DNA of 64,000 nt from an uncultured Ferrovibrio sp. (GCF_937960835.1 NZ_CALGPC010000012.1:75205-139204); one strand, 5' to 3'. Positions 24,990 to 34,903 are shown, counted from the stretch's first letter. Notes: generated by a model not told the origin, from the letters alone. Numbers and translations are program-made.

Positions 24990-27461
24990 GTGCAGGAGAA
25001 AGAGTTACGCCTGGCGCTGGTCTGTTTCGGCGGCGTATCCCTCGCCATTTATATGCATGGCGTGGTCAAGGAAGTCTTGAAGCTGGTCCGCGCCTCGAAA
25101 GCCTACCACGACATCCCCAAAGGCCCGGCGCGCGAGGCTGCGCGCTTTGGCGACAACATCCGCCCGGGCGATACCGAATACGACAGCGAACACGCCTATT
25201 TCGAGCTGCTGAAGGAACTCGGCCGGTATGTCGACCTGCGGGTGGTGGTCGATGTCGTGTCCGGCGCCTCGGCCGGCGGCATCAACGGCATCATCCTTGC
25301 CCGGGCGCTGGCCCATGACCTGCGCATCGATCATTTCCGGGACTTGTGGCTGCGCGAGGCGGATGTGTCGCGTCTGCTCGATCCGGAAAAGAAGGCCGGC
25401 CAGCTCAGCAAGATGTACATGCGGCCGCTTCTGTGGCTGGCATCACGCTCGAAACTGGGGCGCGTGCTGCTGGACCGGGAGGTGCGCGACAAGATCTCGC
25501 TATTCACCCGCTCGCGCTGGTTCGAGCCGCCTTTCGACGGCCAGCATCTGTCGCGGCAATTGCTGGCGGGGCTGGAGGCCATGGGCGATCCGCAGAAGCC
25601 GGGCCAGTCGCTGATGCCGAGCCAGCTTACGCTGGATCTGTTCGTTACGCTTACCGACTTCTACGGCTATCTGAAGCATATCCCGATCCACGATCCACCT
25701 TTGGTGCATGACCGCGAGCATCGCCATTTGCTGCGCTTCTCCTACCGGCGCTGGCCGAATGGCGAAGAGGATTCGGATTTCACCCGTGCCGATGCCCCGG
25801 CGCTGGCTTTTGCAGGCCGCGCCACCTCGGCTTTCCCCGGCGCTTTTCCACCCACGCAGCTGAGCGACATCGATCGCCTGCTGGATGAACAGGGCCGCCA
25901 GTGGGAGCGGAAGCAGAAATTCGTGGAAAAGAATTTCCGCGACTATATCCGCGCCGAGCTCGATCCGGAGAATACCTCCTTCCTCGACGGCGGCGTGCTG
26001 GCGAACAAGCCGTTTGCTGCCGCGATGAAAGCGATCCGCGGACGGCCCGCCTATCGCCAGGTCGACCGCCGCCTCGTCTATATCGACCCGCAGCCCCTGC
26101 GGCCAGCCCCGCCGCCGACGGGCCGCGTGCCGGGTTTCTTCCGCGTCCTCAAAGGCGCGCTGAGCGACATTCCGCGCAACGAGCCGATCGCCGACGAACT
26201 GATCTGGGCGAACCGCTTCAACGAGCGGGTTCGCCATTTGCGCAGCGTGATCGACGCCACCCAGCCGCAGATCGCGCAACTGGTGGCGGAAAGCGCGCCG
26301 CAGAATCTGGATGCGCCGCTGAGCGAGTCGGAAATCCGGCTATGGCGCATCCACGCCAGCGAACGCGCCGTCCAGGAAGCCGGCTTTGCCTATGAAGGCT
26401 ATGTCCGCCTCAAGCTGGGCGCGGTGCTGGACTTTGTGACCAAGCTGGTCTGCTCTGCCTGTCATTTCGGAGAGCATTCCACCGAGGCGCAATGGACGCG
26501 GCAGGTCTTGCTGCGCTGGGCGGAGGACCGCCAGGTCTGCCACACGGCGGTCCGTTTCGAGCGCGCGCCGCCGGGAACGCCCGTCGATCAGCTGCCCCCC
26601 TGGGTGCGTTTCCTGCTGCGCTTCGATGTGGCGTTCCGGCAGCGCCGCCTGCGTTTCCTGCTGCAGCGCCTCAACCAGCTTTACGGCAAGCTGGGCGATC
26701 CGGAACACAAGGGCCTGGAGGCCGCGAAACTCGATGCGCTCAAGCGCTCGCTTTATGATGCGCTGGATGCGCTGCGGCGCTTCGATAACGGCAACGGCTT
26801 CTCGGACAGCACCAAGGCACAGGCAACGGCCTTGTTCTTTCGCCCTATCGCGCCGCAGACACCCGAGCGGCTGGCGGCGGAGGCTGCTGCTTTTGCCTCA
26901 GGCCATTTGCGCGACATCGATGCGCTGATCGATGCCCTGGCGAAGGACATCAATCTGGACAGCACCACTGGCCAGCTCGATGCCCTGTTCGCCAACATGC
27001 AGCCGGAAGACTGGAGCATCCTGGCGCGGCGCGACCTGCTGGTCAGCTATATCGGCTTCCCCTTCTGGGACGTGCTGACCTTCACGATCACCAATTGGCG
27101 CGATCTGGGCGAGTTCAACGAAATCCGCATCGACCGCATCAGCCCCGAGGATGCGGTGGCGATCCGCCGCGAGAATACCCTGAAGGGTATTCATCTTGGA
27201 CGGTTCGGCGGCTTTTTCAGCCGGGCGCATCGCGAGAACGATTATCTCTGGGGCCGGCTGCATGCCGCCGACCGGCTGATCGACATCGTCTACGACGCCG
27301 CGGTGGGCCGGGAGGCGGAAGTGCAGATCGACCGCCAGGCGCTGAAGCTGAAGGCTTTCCGCATGATCCTGGATCGCGAGGCGGCCAATCTGGCCGTCAG
27401 CCGCGAGCTGATCGAGGAACTGCGCCGGGAATTGGACGATATCGCCGTCAGGAACGCCTGA
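24990..27461 (+). CDS. Large patatin-like phospholipase (patatin-related protein)
   Basis: An 823-residue protein with an N-terminal patatin domain. LALVCFGGVSLAIYMHGVVKE forms the oxyanion-hole region, VSGASAGGING (about residue 91) holds the nucleophile Ser, and FLDGGVLANKPF (about residue 332) holds the catalytic Asp. A helical C-terminal region of over 400 residues, as in DUF3376-containing patatin-related proteins, follows. The start is taken as the GTG at 24990, seven bases after a very strong GGGGGGGAGG; a TTG six codons earlier lies in the ribosome site itself. Expected activity is lipid acyl hydrolysis. There is no signal peptide. Confidence 0.85.
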   Translation: MQEKELRLALVCFGGVSLAIYMHGVVKEVLKLVRASKAYHDIPKGPAREAARFGDNIRPGDTEYDSEHAYFELLKELGRYVDLRVVVDVVSGASAGGINGIILARALAHDLRIDHFRDLWLREADVSRLLDPEKKAGQLSKMYMRPLLWLASRSKLGRVLLDREVRDKISLFTRSRWFEPPFDGQHLSRQLLAGLEAMGDPQKPGQSLMPSQLTLDLFVTLTDFYGYLKHIPIHDPPLVHDREHRHLLRFSYRRWPNGEEDSDFTRADAPALAFAGRATSAFPGAFPPTQLSDIDRLLDEQGRQWERKQKFVEKNFRDYIRAELDPENTSFLDGGVLANKPFAAAMKAIRGRPAYRQVDRRLVYIDPQPLRPAPPPTGRVPGFFRVLKGALSDIPRNEPIADELIWANRFNERVRHLRSVIDATQPQIAQLVAESAPQNLDAPLSESEIRLWRIHASERAVQEAGFAYEGYVRLKLGAVLDFVTKLVCSACHFGEHSTEAQWTRQVLLRWAEDRQVCHTAVRFERAPPGTPVDQLPPWVRFLLRFDVAFRQRRLRFLLQRLNQLYGKLGDPEHKGLEAAKLDALKRSLYDALDALRRFDNGNGFSDSTKAQATALFFRPIAPQTPERLAAEAAAFASGHLRDIDALIDALAKDINLDSTTGQLDALFANMQPEDWSILARRDLLVSYIGFPFWDVLTFTITNWRDLGEFNEIRIDRISPEDAVAIRRENTLKGIHLGRFGGFFSRAHRENDYLWGRLHAADRLIDIVYDAAVGREAEVQIDRQALKLKAFRMILDREAANLAVSRELIEELRRELDDIAVRNA

Positions 27462-27491
27462 CCGCCGCTTGTCGCGCTATGGAAAAAGCGT

Positions 27492-28418
27492 ATGCTCGGC
27501 AGCCCTGAACAACTGCGCGAGCCATCCGTGATCCATCCCATTCGTTCCATCCTCCTGGCAGCCGCCATTGCGGCCACCAGCCAATTGTCGATTGCCCATG
27601 CCCAGCCGGCCAACAAGGCCGTCGGCAACGATCCCGTGGTGGCGCGCGTCAACGGCCAGCCCATCACCCGTTCAGCAGTGATCGACTTCTACAACCAGTT
27701 GCCGGCACCGATGAACCAGATCCCGCTTGAGCAGCTCGTGCCTGGCATCATCAACGAGCTGACCGCCCGCAAGCTGCTGGGCGAAGCCGCCGAGAAGGCC
27801 AAGCTGGCCGATGATCCGGCGGTGAAAAGCCAGTTGCAGGCCGCGCGCGAACAGGTGCTGCAGCAGGCCTATCTGGACCGCCAGATGAAGACCGCTTTGA
27901 CCGAGCCCAAGCTGAAGGCGCGCTACGAAGAACTCATCAAGGCCCAGCCGCCGCAGGAAGAGGTTCATGCGCGCCATATCCTTACGGCTACCGAGGCCGA
28001 TGCGCAGGCCGCCCTCGACGAAGTGAAGAAGGGCGTGGACTTCACTGAAGTCTCCAAGAAGCGCTCGATCGGCCCGACGGCGACCACCGGCGGCGATCTT
28101 GGCTTTTTCACCAAAGACAAGATGGTGCCGGAATTCGCCGAGGCCGCCTTTGCGCTGCAGCCAGGCCAAGTGAGCGAGAAGCCGGTGAAGAGCCAGTTCG
28201 GCTGGCATGTGATCAAGGTGGAAGCCCGCCGCAAGGCCGAGCCGCCGCGCTTTGAAGACGTACGCGAGCAGGTCTATGAGATCATGAGCAACGAAGTGGT
28301 CGAGCAGACGGTGGAAGAGCTGCGCAAGTCCGCTAAGATCGAGAAATACGACTGGCAGCCGCCTGCGGGGCAACTGCCGACCATCGCACCGGCGGAAGCC
28401 GCACCCAAGAAGAAATAG
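27492..28418 (+). CDS. Exported parvulin-type peptidyl-prolyl isomerase
   Basis: A 308-residue protein with a signal peptide (ILLAAAIAATSQLSIAHAQ), a SurA/PrsA-like N-terminal helical region and one parvulin domain. The domain reads VHARHILTATEADAQAAL, GDLGFFTKDKMVPEFAEAAFAL and FGWHVIKVEARR. It should assist folding of periplasmic or outer-membrane proteins. The ATG at 27492 gives a 12-residue extension before the signal peptide; a GTG at 27528 (MIHPIRSILL) would start directly at it. The C-terminus ends in a lysine run. argJ follows after 34 bases. Confidence 0.9.
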   Translation: MLGSPEQLREPSVIHPIRSILLAAAIAATSQLSIAHAQPANKAVGNDPVVARVNGQPITRSAVIDFYNQLPAPMNQIPLEQLVPGIINELTARKLLGEAAEKAKLADDPAVKSQLQAAREQVLQQAYLDRQMKTALTEPKLKARYEELIKAQPPQEEVHARHILTATEADAQAALDEVKKGVDFTEVSKKRSIGPTATTGGDLGFFTKDKMVPEFAEAAFALQPGQVSEKPVKSQFGWHVIKVEARRKAEPPRFEDVREQVYEIMSNEVVEQTVEELRKSAKIEKYDWQPPAGQLPTIAPAEAAPKKK

Positions 28419-28452
28419 ACCAAGAAGACGTAGACGAAGTCGAGATTACACC

Positions 28453-29688
28453 ATGGCTGCGCATTCCGTTTCGCCGCTGGCGCCCAAGAAGCTTCCGAAA
28501 CTGCCGCCGATCGCCGGCGCCCGTCTTGCCACCGCCTTGAGCGGCATGCGCTACAAGGGCCGCGACGATCTGCTGATGGTTGAGTTTGCTGCCGGCACCA
28601 CGGTGGCGGGCGTCTTCACCCGATCCTCGATGCCGGGCGCGCCGGTGGATTGGTGCCGCAAGATCCTGCCGAACGGTAAGGCGCGGGCCCTGGTCGTCAA
28701 TGCCGGCATTTCGAACGTGTTCACCGGCAAGGCCGGCCAGCGGGCAGTGAAGCTGACCGCGGACGGCGCGGCGAAGACGCTCGGCTGCAAGTCGGCGGAA
28801 GTCTATCTCGCCTCCACCGGCGTGATTGGCCAGATCCTGCCGGCCGAGAAGATCGTTGCCAAGATGCCGAAGATGAAGAAGGCACTGAGCGACGATAACT
28901 GGCTGGCCGCCGCCAAGGCGATCATGACCACCGACACCTTCCCCAAGCTCGCCACCGCGCGCTGCAAGATCGACGGCAAGCCGGTGACGATCAATGGCTT
29001 TGCCAAGGGATCGGGGATGATCGCGCCGGACATGGCCACCATGCTGGCCTTCCTGGTGACCGATGCCAGGCTGCCGGCCGATACCTTGCAGGCCCTGCTG
29101 AAGGCGTCGAACAACCAGAGTTTCAATTGCCTGACCGTCGATGGCGATACCTCGACGTCGGACACGGTGCTGCTCTTCGCTACCGGACAGGCCGGCAACA
29201 CGCCCTATACCAAGGCAACCGATAGGCGCCTGGCGGATTTCCGCCGCGCCCTCACCGAGGTCATGGCAGAACTGGCGCAGCTTATCGCCCGCGACGGCGA
29301 AGGCGCGCAGAAGCTGGTGACCATCGAAGTGACCGGCGCCAAGAACGATGCATCCGCCCGCGTCATCGCGCGCGCGATTGCCAATTCACCGCTGGTGAAG
29401 ACCGCAATTGCCGGCGGCGATGCCAATTGGGGACGCATCATCATGGCGGTCGGCAAATCGGCTGAGCCCGCCAATCGCGACAAGCTGGTGATCAAGATCG
29501 GCGGCAAGCCAGTGACCCGCAATGGCATGGTGCGGCCCGATCACGACGAGGCCTATGCGACCAAGCATTTCAAAGGCCGCGACGTGCAGATCAGCGTCGA
29601 TGTGGGCGTGGCCAAGGGCACGGCCAAGGTTTGGACCTGCGACCTGACGCATGGATATATCGACATCAATGCCGACTACCGGAGCTGA
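28453..29688 (+). CDS. argJ: Bifunctional glutamate N-acetyltransferase / amino-acid acetyltransferase
   Basis: A 411-residue ArgJ protein of arginine biosynthesis, which transfers acetyl from N-acetylornithine to glutamate and can also use acetyl-CoA. The self-cleavage site is in GSGMIAPDMATMLAFLVTDA, where the Thr at about residue 196 becomes the nucleophile of the beta chain. SNNQSFNCLTVDGDTSTSDT, GGDANWGRIIMAVG and the C-terminal [15 protein letters not shown] are diagnostic. The 3' end overlaps the mutT start by 38 bases. Confidence 0.95.
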   Translation: MAAHSVSPLAPKKLPKLPPIAGARLATALSGMRYKGRDDLLMVEFAAGTTVAGVFTRSSMPGAPVDWCRKILPNGKARALVVNAGISNVFTGKAGQRAVKLTADGAAKTLGCKSAEVYLASTGVIGQILPAEKIVAKMPKMKKALSDDNWLAAAKAIMTTDTFPKLATARCKIDGKPVTINGFAKGSGMIAPDMATMLAFLVTDARLPADTLQALLKASNNQSFNCLTVDGDTSTSDTVLLFATGQAGNTPYTKATDRRLADFRRALTEVMAELAQLIARDGEGAQKLVTIEVTGAKNDASARVIARAIANSPLVKTAIAGGDANWGRIIMAVGKSAEPANRDKLVIKIGGKPVTRNGMVRPDHDEAYATKHFKGRDVQISVDVGVAKGTAKVWTCDLTHGYIDINADYRS

Positions 29689-30142
29689 TCCCATCAAGGA
29701 CGACCTGTGCCCCGGTGATGCCGCGGCATTGCTGGCACCGAAGCCGGTCGTGCTGGTGGTGGCGGTTGCGTTGGTCGATGCCGATGGCCGGGTGCTGCTG
29801 ACCCAGCGCCCGGAAGGCAAAGCCTTGGCCGGGATGTGGGAGTTTCCCGGCGGCAAGGTCGAACCCAACGAAACGCCGGAAGCTGCGCTGATCCGCGAGC
29901 TGCATGAAGAACTGCATCTCGACATCAGTGCTGCCTGCCTGGCGCCATTTGCCTTCGCCAGCCACGCCTATGAAAGCTTTCATCTGCTGATGCCGCTCTA
30001 TGTCTGCCGCCGCTGGGCCGGCCAGCCGCAGCCGCGCGAAGGCCAAGCGATGAAATGGGTGCGGCCGATCAAGATGAACCAGCTTGAAATGCCGCCAGCC
30101 GATAAGCCGCTGGTGGCGATGCTGCGCGACCTGCTCGATTAG
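29651..30142 (+). CDS. mutT: MutT/Nudix hydrolase, 8-oxo-dGTP diphosphatase
   Basis: A 163-residue Nudix hydrolase. The Nudix box [22 protein letters not shown] is complete, and [21 protein letters not shown] matches MutT. It removes oxidised guanine nucleotides from the pool. The start overlaps argJ in another frame, consistent with translational coupling; an ATG six codons later (MPTTGADP) is an alternative. The argJ-mutT order is common in Alphaproteobacteria. Confidence 0.9.
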   Translation: MDISTSMPTTGADPIKDDLCPGDAAALLAPKPVVLVVAVALVDADGRVLLTQRPEGKALAGMWEFPGGKVEPNETPEAALIRELHEELHLDISAACLAPFAFASHAYESFHLLMPLYVCRRWAGQPQPREGQAMKWVRPIKMNQLEMPPADKPLVAMLRDLLD

Positions 30143-30573
30143 TTCAGGTCGCGTTCCAGCACTCCCTCCCTGAACTGAGCGGCGAATTCCGCGGAAGGCG
30201 GGATCGGCTTGATCACATCGATCAGAATGCCGTTCGGATCGGCGACGATGAAGTGGCGCTGGCCGAAAGCCTCATCGCGGAGATCCAAGCGGATATTGAG
30301 GCCTGCATCCTTCGCCCGGCTGTATTCCGCGTCGACATCCTCGACCTCGAAATTGATCAGCACGCCCTGGGCCGGCTTGCGATATCCCTCCGGAATCGTC
30401 TCGTGACGGCAATCCAGCACGGCGAGATGGGTGTTTGGATCCACCTTGCTGGTGAGATGGACATACCAGTCGCTCTCGAAGGCCGGGGCAAAGTTGAAAT
30501 GCTGCTCATAGAAAGCCCGCGTGGCGGCCACGTCCTGGGTGCAGATGACCGGGTAATACTGGGTCAGTTTCAT
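30139..30573 (-). CDS. VOC (glyoxalase/bleomycin-resistance fold) family protein
   Basis: A 144-residue single VOC domain: [26 protein letters not shown] at the N-terminus, [15 protein letters not shown] in the middle and [11 protein letters not shown] at the C-terminus. Members bind a metal and act as lyases, dioxygenases or resistance proteins; the substrate is unknown. It converges with mutT (four-base overlap of the ends) and diverges from the TetR regulator about 100 bases away, which is its likely repressor. Confidence 0.88.
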   Translation of the reverse strand: MKLTQYYPVICTQDVAATRAFYEQHFNFAPAFESDWYVHLTSKVDPNTHLAVLDCRHETIPEGYRKPAQGVLINFEVEDVDAEYSRAKDAGLNIRLDLRDEAFGQRHFIVADPNGILIDVIKPIPPSAEFAAQFREGVLERDLN

Positions 30574-30650
30574 CGCGGGCCTCCTTTCGGCATCATCCGG
30601 CCCTGATCAGGCAGTTCGGCGATTCGGGCTTGCCGGGCCGGGCTTGGCGT

Positions 30651-30673
30651 TATACAAACATACAGGCTGTATG
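30651..30673 (+). promoter_or_regulatory. Promoter and palindromic operator of the TetR gene
   Basis: CATACAG (30659-30665), a central g, and CTGTATG (30667-30673) form a perfect 15-base palindrome. It overlaps the region just before the TetR start at 30675. A TATACA at 30651-30656 could be the -10 box, with TTGCCG at 30630 as a weak -35. The arrangement predicts autorepression and possible control of the divergent VOC gene. Confidence 0.6.
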
Positions 30674-30674
30674 T

Positions 30675-31286
30675 ATGCAAGAGAAAAGGCGACAGAGCAA
30701 AGCCGAGAAGCATGCAATCACCCGCGCCGCCCTGCTGGCGACAGCGCGGCGGCTTTTTGCGGCCAAAGGCTATGCGGAGACGGGGACCGAGGAGGTCGTG
30801 GCCGAGGCCGGGGTGACCCGCGGCGCCCTCTACTATCACTTCACCGACAAGCGCGCCTTGTTCGAAGCGGTGGTGGAAAGCGTGGCGCAGGAAGTGCTGA
30901 ACGCCATCGAGGCCGCCGCCGGCCAAGCGAAGACCCCGGCAGAGGCCTTGATAAAAGGCACCACTGCCTTCCTCGATGCCTGCCTGGAACCGGCGGCGCG
31001 GCAGATATTCCTCATTGACGCGCCTTCTGTGCTGGGCTGGAAACGGTGGCGCGAGATCGATGCGCGCTATGGCGGCGGCTCGCTGCGGATGGGCATCGAA
31101 GCTGCATTGGAAGCCTTGCCGAAAGCGCAGCGTCTCTCGGCCGATGCGCTGACCTACCTGCTGACCGGCGCGATGAATGAAGCCGCACTCTGGCTCGCCG
31201 AGGCGGAGAATGAAGCTGCGGCACGCAAGGCGGCGGATGCGGCGCTGAAACGGATTCTCGAACTGCTTTTTGATCCTGAGCGCTGA
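30675..31286 (+). CDS. TetR/AcrR family transcriptional regulator
   Basis: A 203-residue regulator. The N-terminal helix-turn-helix reads TRAALLATARRLFAAKGYAETGTEEVVAEAG then VTRGALYYHFTDKRALFEAV, and the rest is a helical ligand-binding domain. The ATG at 30675 was chosen because the conserved domain begins about 12 residues later; the frame is open up to 30630. It diverges from the VOC gene. The ligand is unknown. Confidence 0.9.
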   Translation: MQEKRRQSKAEKHAITRAALLATARRLFAAKGYAETGTEEVVAEAGVTRGALYYHFTDKRALFEAVVESVAQEVLNAIEAAAGQAKTPAEALIKGTTAFLDACLEPAARQIFLIDAPSVLGWKRWREIDARYGGGSLRMGIEAALEALPKAQRLSADALTYLLTGAMNEAALWLAEAENEAAARKAADAALKRILELLFDPER

Positions 31287-31298
31287 TTATAGCGCACC

Positions 31299-32189
31299 CT
31301 ACGGCTTCGGCTTGTCACCCAGCCGGTATTCCTGCGTATCCAAAGCGGCCGCCAGGCGCTGCGCAGCCTGACCGGGGCGCAGGGGCTTCTGCTGACTTTC
31401 GTGCGGGTGCCAGCCTGTCAGGGTGACGATCTCGAAGGTTGCCGGGATGCGGCCATCGGGCCCGGCAAAGCGCTGCTGATAGATCTCCGCCATACGGAAC
31501 AGCGTGGCGCGGCGGGTGAAAGACTTGCGGCGATCGCGGGTGGCATTGGTCTCTCCCATGCCGCGCAGATCGCGCATCAGGCGGAAGGCATCGCCATAGG
31601 TGACCGTGATGCGCTCGCTATCGGCCACCGGCAGAGCAAAACCGGCCCGCTGCAGCAGCGCGGCGCCATCCAGGGTTTCAGCCATTGGCGAGACCCGCGG
31701 GCTGGCACCACCTTCCAGCTCTGCCTCGGCCGCCAGCCAGGACTGCCGCAACTCGGTCAGCGTGGAACCGCCCAGCATCGCGCCCAAAAAAAGCCCGTCA
31801 GGCTTCAGGCTTTGACGGATCTGGACCAGCGCCCCGGGCAAATCGTTGATCCAGTGCAGATTGAGCAGCGCGATCACCAGGTCGAAACGGCCAGCCCCGA
31901 AAGGCAGGAATTCCTCGTCGCCAATCACATGCAGCCCTGGCCCGGCGGTGCTGTCGAGCGACACCAGCGTTTCGATCTGGCCGCGGCCATTCAGCCGCCG
32001 CATCAGCCAGGCCGCATCGCAGCCTTGCACCAAAGCGGTCGGAAAACTGCGGCGGATGTCGTCCAGACGGTCGAGCAGTCGGTCTGCGACCGCGTCTCGC
32101 AAAAAGTCGTAGTCGTGCGCATGGAGCGCTGCACGCTGCCGCTGCCGGCGCTTGGCGGCGCGGTCAAAAACCAGCATCGTCTCTGTCAT
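31299..32189 (-). CDS. SAM-dependent methyltransferase, NDUFAF5/BioC-like
   Basis: A 296-residue class I methyltransferase. The N-terminal MLVFDRAAKRRQRQRAAL and YDFLRDAVADRLLDRLDDI are typical of alphaproteobacterial homologues of NDUFAF5, the complex I assembly factor; FDLVIALLNLHWINDLPGAL is the BioC-like core. The glycine-rich SAM loop is divergent (ALVQGCDAAWL). In eukaryotes NDUFAF5 hydroxylates an arginine of complex I, so hydroxylation or methylation of a protein or small molecule are both possible. It lies 49 bases downstream of dgoA. Confidence 0.8.
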   Translation of the reverse strand: MTETMLVFDRAAKRRQRQRAALHAHDYDFLRDAVADRLLDRLDDIRRSFPTALVQGCDAAWLMRRLNGRGQIETLVSLDSTAGPGLHVIGDEEFLPFGAGRFDLVIALLNLHWINDLPGALVQIRQSLKPDGLFLGAMLGGSTLTELRQSWLAAEAELEGGASPRVSPMAETLDGAALLQRAGFALPVADSERITVTYGDAFRLMRDLRGMGETNATRDRRKSFTRRATLFRMAEIYQQRFAGPDGRIPATFEIVTLTGWHPHESQQKPLRPGQAAQRLAAALDTQEYRLGDKPKP

Positions 32190-32238
32190 GCACCTATTCT
32201 CGCATGACAGCGCTCCGGTTTCTATGCGCGCGCCAGTC

Positions 32239-32898
32239 TTATGCGGGGGCTGGTTCGCAACAGAGTGCGGGCACGGCGCTGCGGCAGCCCGATACCAGGC
32301 TGCGCGCCCTCTCCTCCACTTCGGCCGGGGTCATGCCGGGCTTGTAGAGGTAGGAGCCGATGCCAAATCCGGCGGCGCCGGCGGCATACCATTCCGCCAT
32401 CGTCTCCGGCCGGATGCCACCGACCGGCAAGACCGGAATATGTTCGGGCAGCACAGCCTTCAGGCTGCGCAATATGGCGGGGGTGAAGGCCTCGGCGGGA
32501 AACAGCTTCAATGCGTCTGCGCCAGCACCAATCATGGCAAACGCCTCTGTCGGCGTGGCGAAGCCCGGCACGGCGACCATGTCGAGGATCTTGGCCTTAT
32601 GCACGATACCGGTATCGGCATGGGGCGAGACGATCATCCGGCCGCCTGCGATCGCCACCTGCTTGACCATGATCGGATCGACCACGGTGCCGGCGCCAAT
32701 CAGCGCGGTATCGCCGAACCGTTTGGCCAGGGCAGCGATGCTTTCCAGAGGACGCGGCGAGTTCAGCGGCACTTCCATGACGCGGAAACCGGCGGCATAG
32801 AGGGCTTCGCCAACCGCGACCGCCTCTTCCGGCTTGATGCCGCGCAGGATCGCGATCATCGGACAATTCTTCAGCCATGGCGACATATCCTTCATCAT
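32239..32898 (-). CDS. dgoA: 2-dehydro-3-deoxy-6-phosphogalactonate aldolase (KDPG/KDPGal aldolase family)
   Basis: A 219-residue class I aldolase that splits the phosphorylated 2-keto-3-deoxy sugar acid into pyruvate and glyceraldehyde 3-phosphate. IAILRGIKPEEAVAVGEAL, LIGAGTVVDP, the Schiff-base lysine in ADALKLFPAE and VLPVGGI define the family. The RGIKPEE form and the adjacent dgoK favour the galactonate enzyme. Its start overlaps the dgoK stop by four bases (ATGA-type overlap), so the two are translationally coupled. Confidence 0.9.
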   Translation of the reverse strand: MMKDMSPWLKNCPMIAILRGIKPEEAVAVGEALYAAGFRVMEVPLNSPRPLESIAALAKRFGDTALIGAGTVVDPIMVKQVAIAGGRMIVSPHADTGIVHKAKILDMVAVPGFATPTEAFAMIGAGADALKLFPAEAFTPAILRSLKAVLPEHIPVLPVGGIRPETMAEWYAAGAAGFGIGSYLYKPGMTPAEVEERARSLVSGCRSAVPALCCEPAPA

Positions 32899-33782
32899 GG
32901 ACGTCCTCCTGCCAGCAGTCGGCCGAGGCGATGAAGTCCGCGTGCGGCGGCATGTTCCGGTGCGATCTTTGCCGTGATCCCAAGGCAGTCGAAGGCAATC
33001 CGATACCGCTCCGCCAGATCAGGCGCCCCGACAATAAAAACGCTGCCGGTCCATTTTGTGCCACGAAGCTCGTGGCCGATGACGATACCTGAGAAATAGT
33101 CCGGCGCAGCATCAGGGGCAAGCTCGTCGAACAGCCGCCGCGTGCGAATGCCGAACAGATGATGCAGCAAACCGCCAGCTTGACCGGAGCGCCCAACACC
33201 AGCACGGAAGGCTTCGGCATCGAAGGCGACGGGCCGAGACGGCAGCATGGCCGCAAGCAGGCCTTCGCGCCGCATCAAGGCAAAAACTTCGCCCGTCATT
33301 GCAGTCGTGAAGCTACGGATGCTCCCCTCCTCGACCGTCACATGCTTACTATGCGTGCCTGGCAGGCAATGCATGCCGGTTTCCGCCGCTTCGATGACGC
33401 CAAAGATTTGAATTTCCTCGCCGCGCATGACGTCGGGCAGGCCATCGGCGGTGCGGCAGGCAAGGCCGGGTACGATTAAGGCGTTGCGCCCGGCGCTGAT
33501 CTCCACGGGCAGCAGTTTCGCGGGGATGTCTTCCAGCCGTGCTGGACAATCGACATAGCCGGCTTCGCGCCAGCCTTGGCGGCTGCCTACCATGCCGGAC
33601 AGCAGGATCGTCTCATTGCCTTGATCAAGCCACGCGCCGATTTCCTGTTGCAGGACGGCTGCATAATCATCGGGGCGCAGGGTGGTGATGCCGCGCGGCG
33701 CCTGACGTATCTCCAGGATATCGCCATCGTCGTCGAACAGATAGGCGCGAAAGCCGCTGCTGCCCCAGTCGATGCCGATCAT
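32895..33782 (-). CDS. dgoK: 2-dehydro-3-deoxygalactonokinase
   Basis: A 295-residue sugar-acid kinase of the ASKHA fold. MIGIDWGSSGFRAYLFDDDGDI is the N-terminal phosphate-1 motif, followed by LSGMVGSRQGWREAGYVDCPA and LPGTHSKHVTVEEG. It phosphorylates 2-keto-3-deoxygalactonate for DgoA. It is preceded by the UgpC-type ATPase gene (19-base gap) in the same operon. Confidence 0.9.
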   Translation of the reverse strand: MIGIDWGSSGFRAYLFDDDGDILEIRQAPRGITTLRPDDYAAVLQQEIGAWLDQGNETILLSGMVGSRQGWREAGYVDCPARLEDIPAKLLPVEISAGRNALIVPGLACRTADGLPDVMRGEEIQIFGVIEAAETGMHCLPGTHSKHVTVEEGSIRSFTTAMTGEVFALMRREGLLAAMLPSRPVAFDAEAFRAGVGRSGQAGGLLHHLFGIRTRRLFDELAPDAAPDYFSGIVIGHELRGTKWTGSVFIVGAPDLAERYRIAFDCLGITAKIAPEHAAARGLHRLGRLLAGGRP

Positions 33783-33801
33783 GGCTCAGGCGCCGCAGCG
33801 G

Positions 33802-34875
33802 CTACGCCACCAAACGCTGCCCGGTTTCCGCGTCGAACAGATGGACACGATCAAGCTGCGGCAACAGATGCAGCATGCTGCCGGGCGTAAAGCCCTGGCG
33901 TTCGGAAAAGACACCGCAAATCTGCGCACCCGAAAGTTCGGCATAGACGAAGGTGTTGGCGCCGGTCGGCTCGACGACTTCAACCTTGACCGGAAGGCCG
34001 CTGCCATTCGACGGCGTCAGATGCTCTGGCCGGATGCCGTAAACCACCTCCTGACCGTCCCGTCCCGCGGTTACTTCGCCCAGTGGCAGATCGATGCCAG
34101 CCTCCGTTGCCACCCAGTTCCGATTGCCGCTGCGGCGCAGCACGCCGCGGATCAGATTGATCGCCGGCGAGCCGATGAACCCGGCCACGAAAAGATTGGC
34201 CGGATTGTCATAGAGTTCGAGCGGCGTGCCGATCTGTTCGACGATGCCGTCATGCATGACGACGATGCGATCCGCCATGGTCATCGCCTCGATCTGATCG
34301 TGGGTCACGTAGATCGAGGTGGTCTTGAGTTGCTGATGCAGCGCCTTGATCTCGGTCCGCATCTGGACGCGCAGCTTGGCATCCAGGTTACTGAGCGGCT
34401 CGTCGAACAGGAAGACCTGCGGGTTGCGCACTATGGCACGCCCCATGGCGACGCGCTGGCGCTGACCGCCCGAAAGCTGTTTGGGATAGCGGTCCAGGAG
34501 CGGTGTCAGACCCAGAATCTGAGCGGCCTTCTGTACCCGCTCGTTGATCACCGCCTGCTCGGCTTTCCGAAGCTTCAGCGAGAAGCCCATATTCTCGCGG
34601 ACCGTCATATGCGGATACAGTGCGTAATTCTGAAACACCATGGCAATGTCGCGATCCTTGGGCGGGATCTCATTCACCACGGTGTCGCCAATCCGGATCG
34701 TGCCGGCGGAGATCGCCTCCAGTCCGGCGATCATCCGCAGCAGGGTTGATTTACCGCAGCCCGACGGCCCCACCAGCACGACGAACTCGCCATCTGGAAT
34801 CGCAATGTCGATGCCATGGATCACTTCAAGAGCGCCGTATGTCTTGCGCACTGCCTCCACGCTCACACTTGCCAT
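33802..34875 (-). CDS. ugpC: UgpC/MalK-type sugar ABC transporter ATP-binding protein
   Basis: A 357-residue ATPase of carbohydrate importers. The Walker A is GPSGCGKST, the signature [16 protein letters not shown], the Walker [14 protein letters not shown], and an H-loop reads [11 protein letters not shown]. The C-terminal about 120 residues form the TOBE regulatory domain ([11 protein letters not shown]). The coding sequence looks intact. The membrane and binding-protein genes that should precede it are decayed (34904-35536), so it either serves another importer as a shared ATPase or is on its way to loss. Confidence 0.92.
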   Translation of the reverse strand: MASVSVEAVRKTYGALEVIHGIDIAIPDGEFVVLVGPSGCGKSTLLRMIAGLEAISAGTIRIGDTVVNEIPPKDRDIAMVFQNYALYPHMTVRENMGFSLKLRKAEQAVINERVQKAAQILGLTPLLDRYPKQLSGGQRQRVAMGRAIVRNPQVFLFDEPLSNLDAKLRVQMRTEIKALHQQLKTTSIYVTHDQIEAMTMADRIVVMHDGIVEQIGTPLELYDNPANLFVAGFIGSPAINLIRGVLRRSGNRNWVATEAGIDLPLGEVTAGRDGQEVVYGIRPEHLTPSNGSGLPVKVEVVEPTGANTFVYAELSGAQICGVFSERQGFTPGSMLHLLPQLDRVHLFDAETGQRLVA

Positions 34876-34903
34876 ACCCTACTCCCTGTCTTGTTTTTTA
34901 TAA

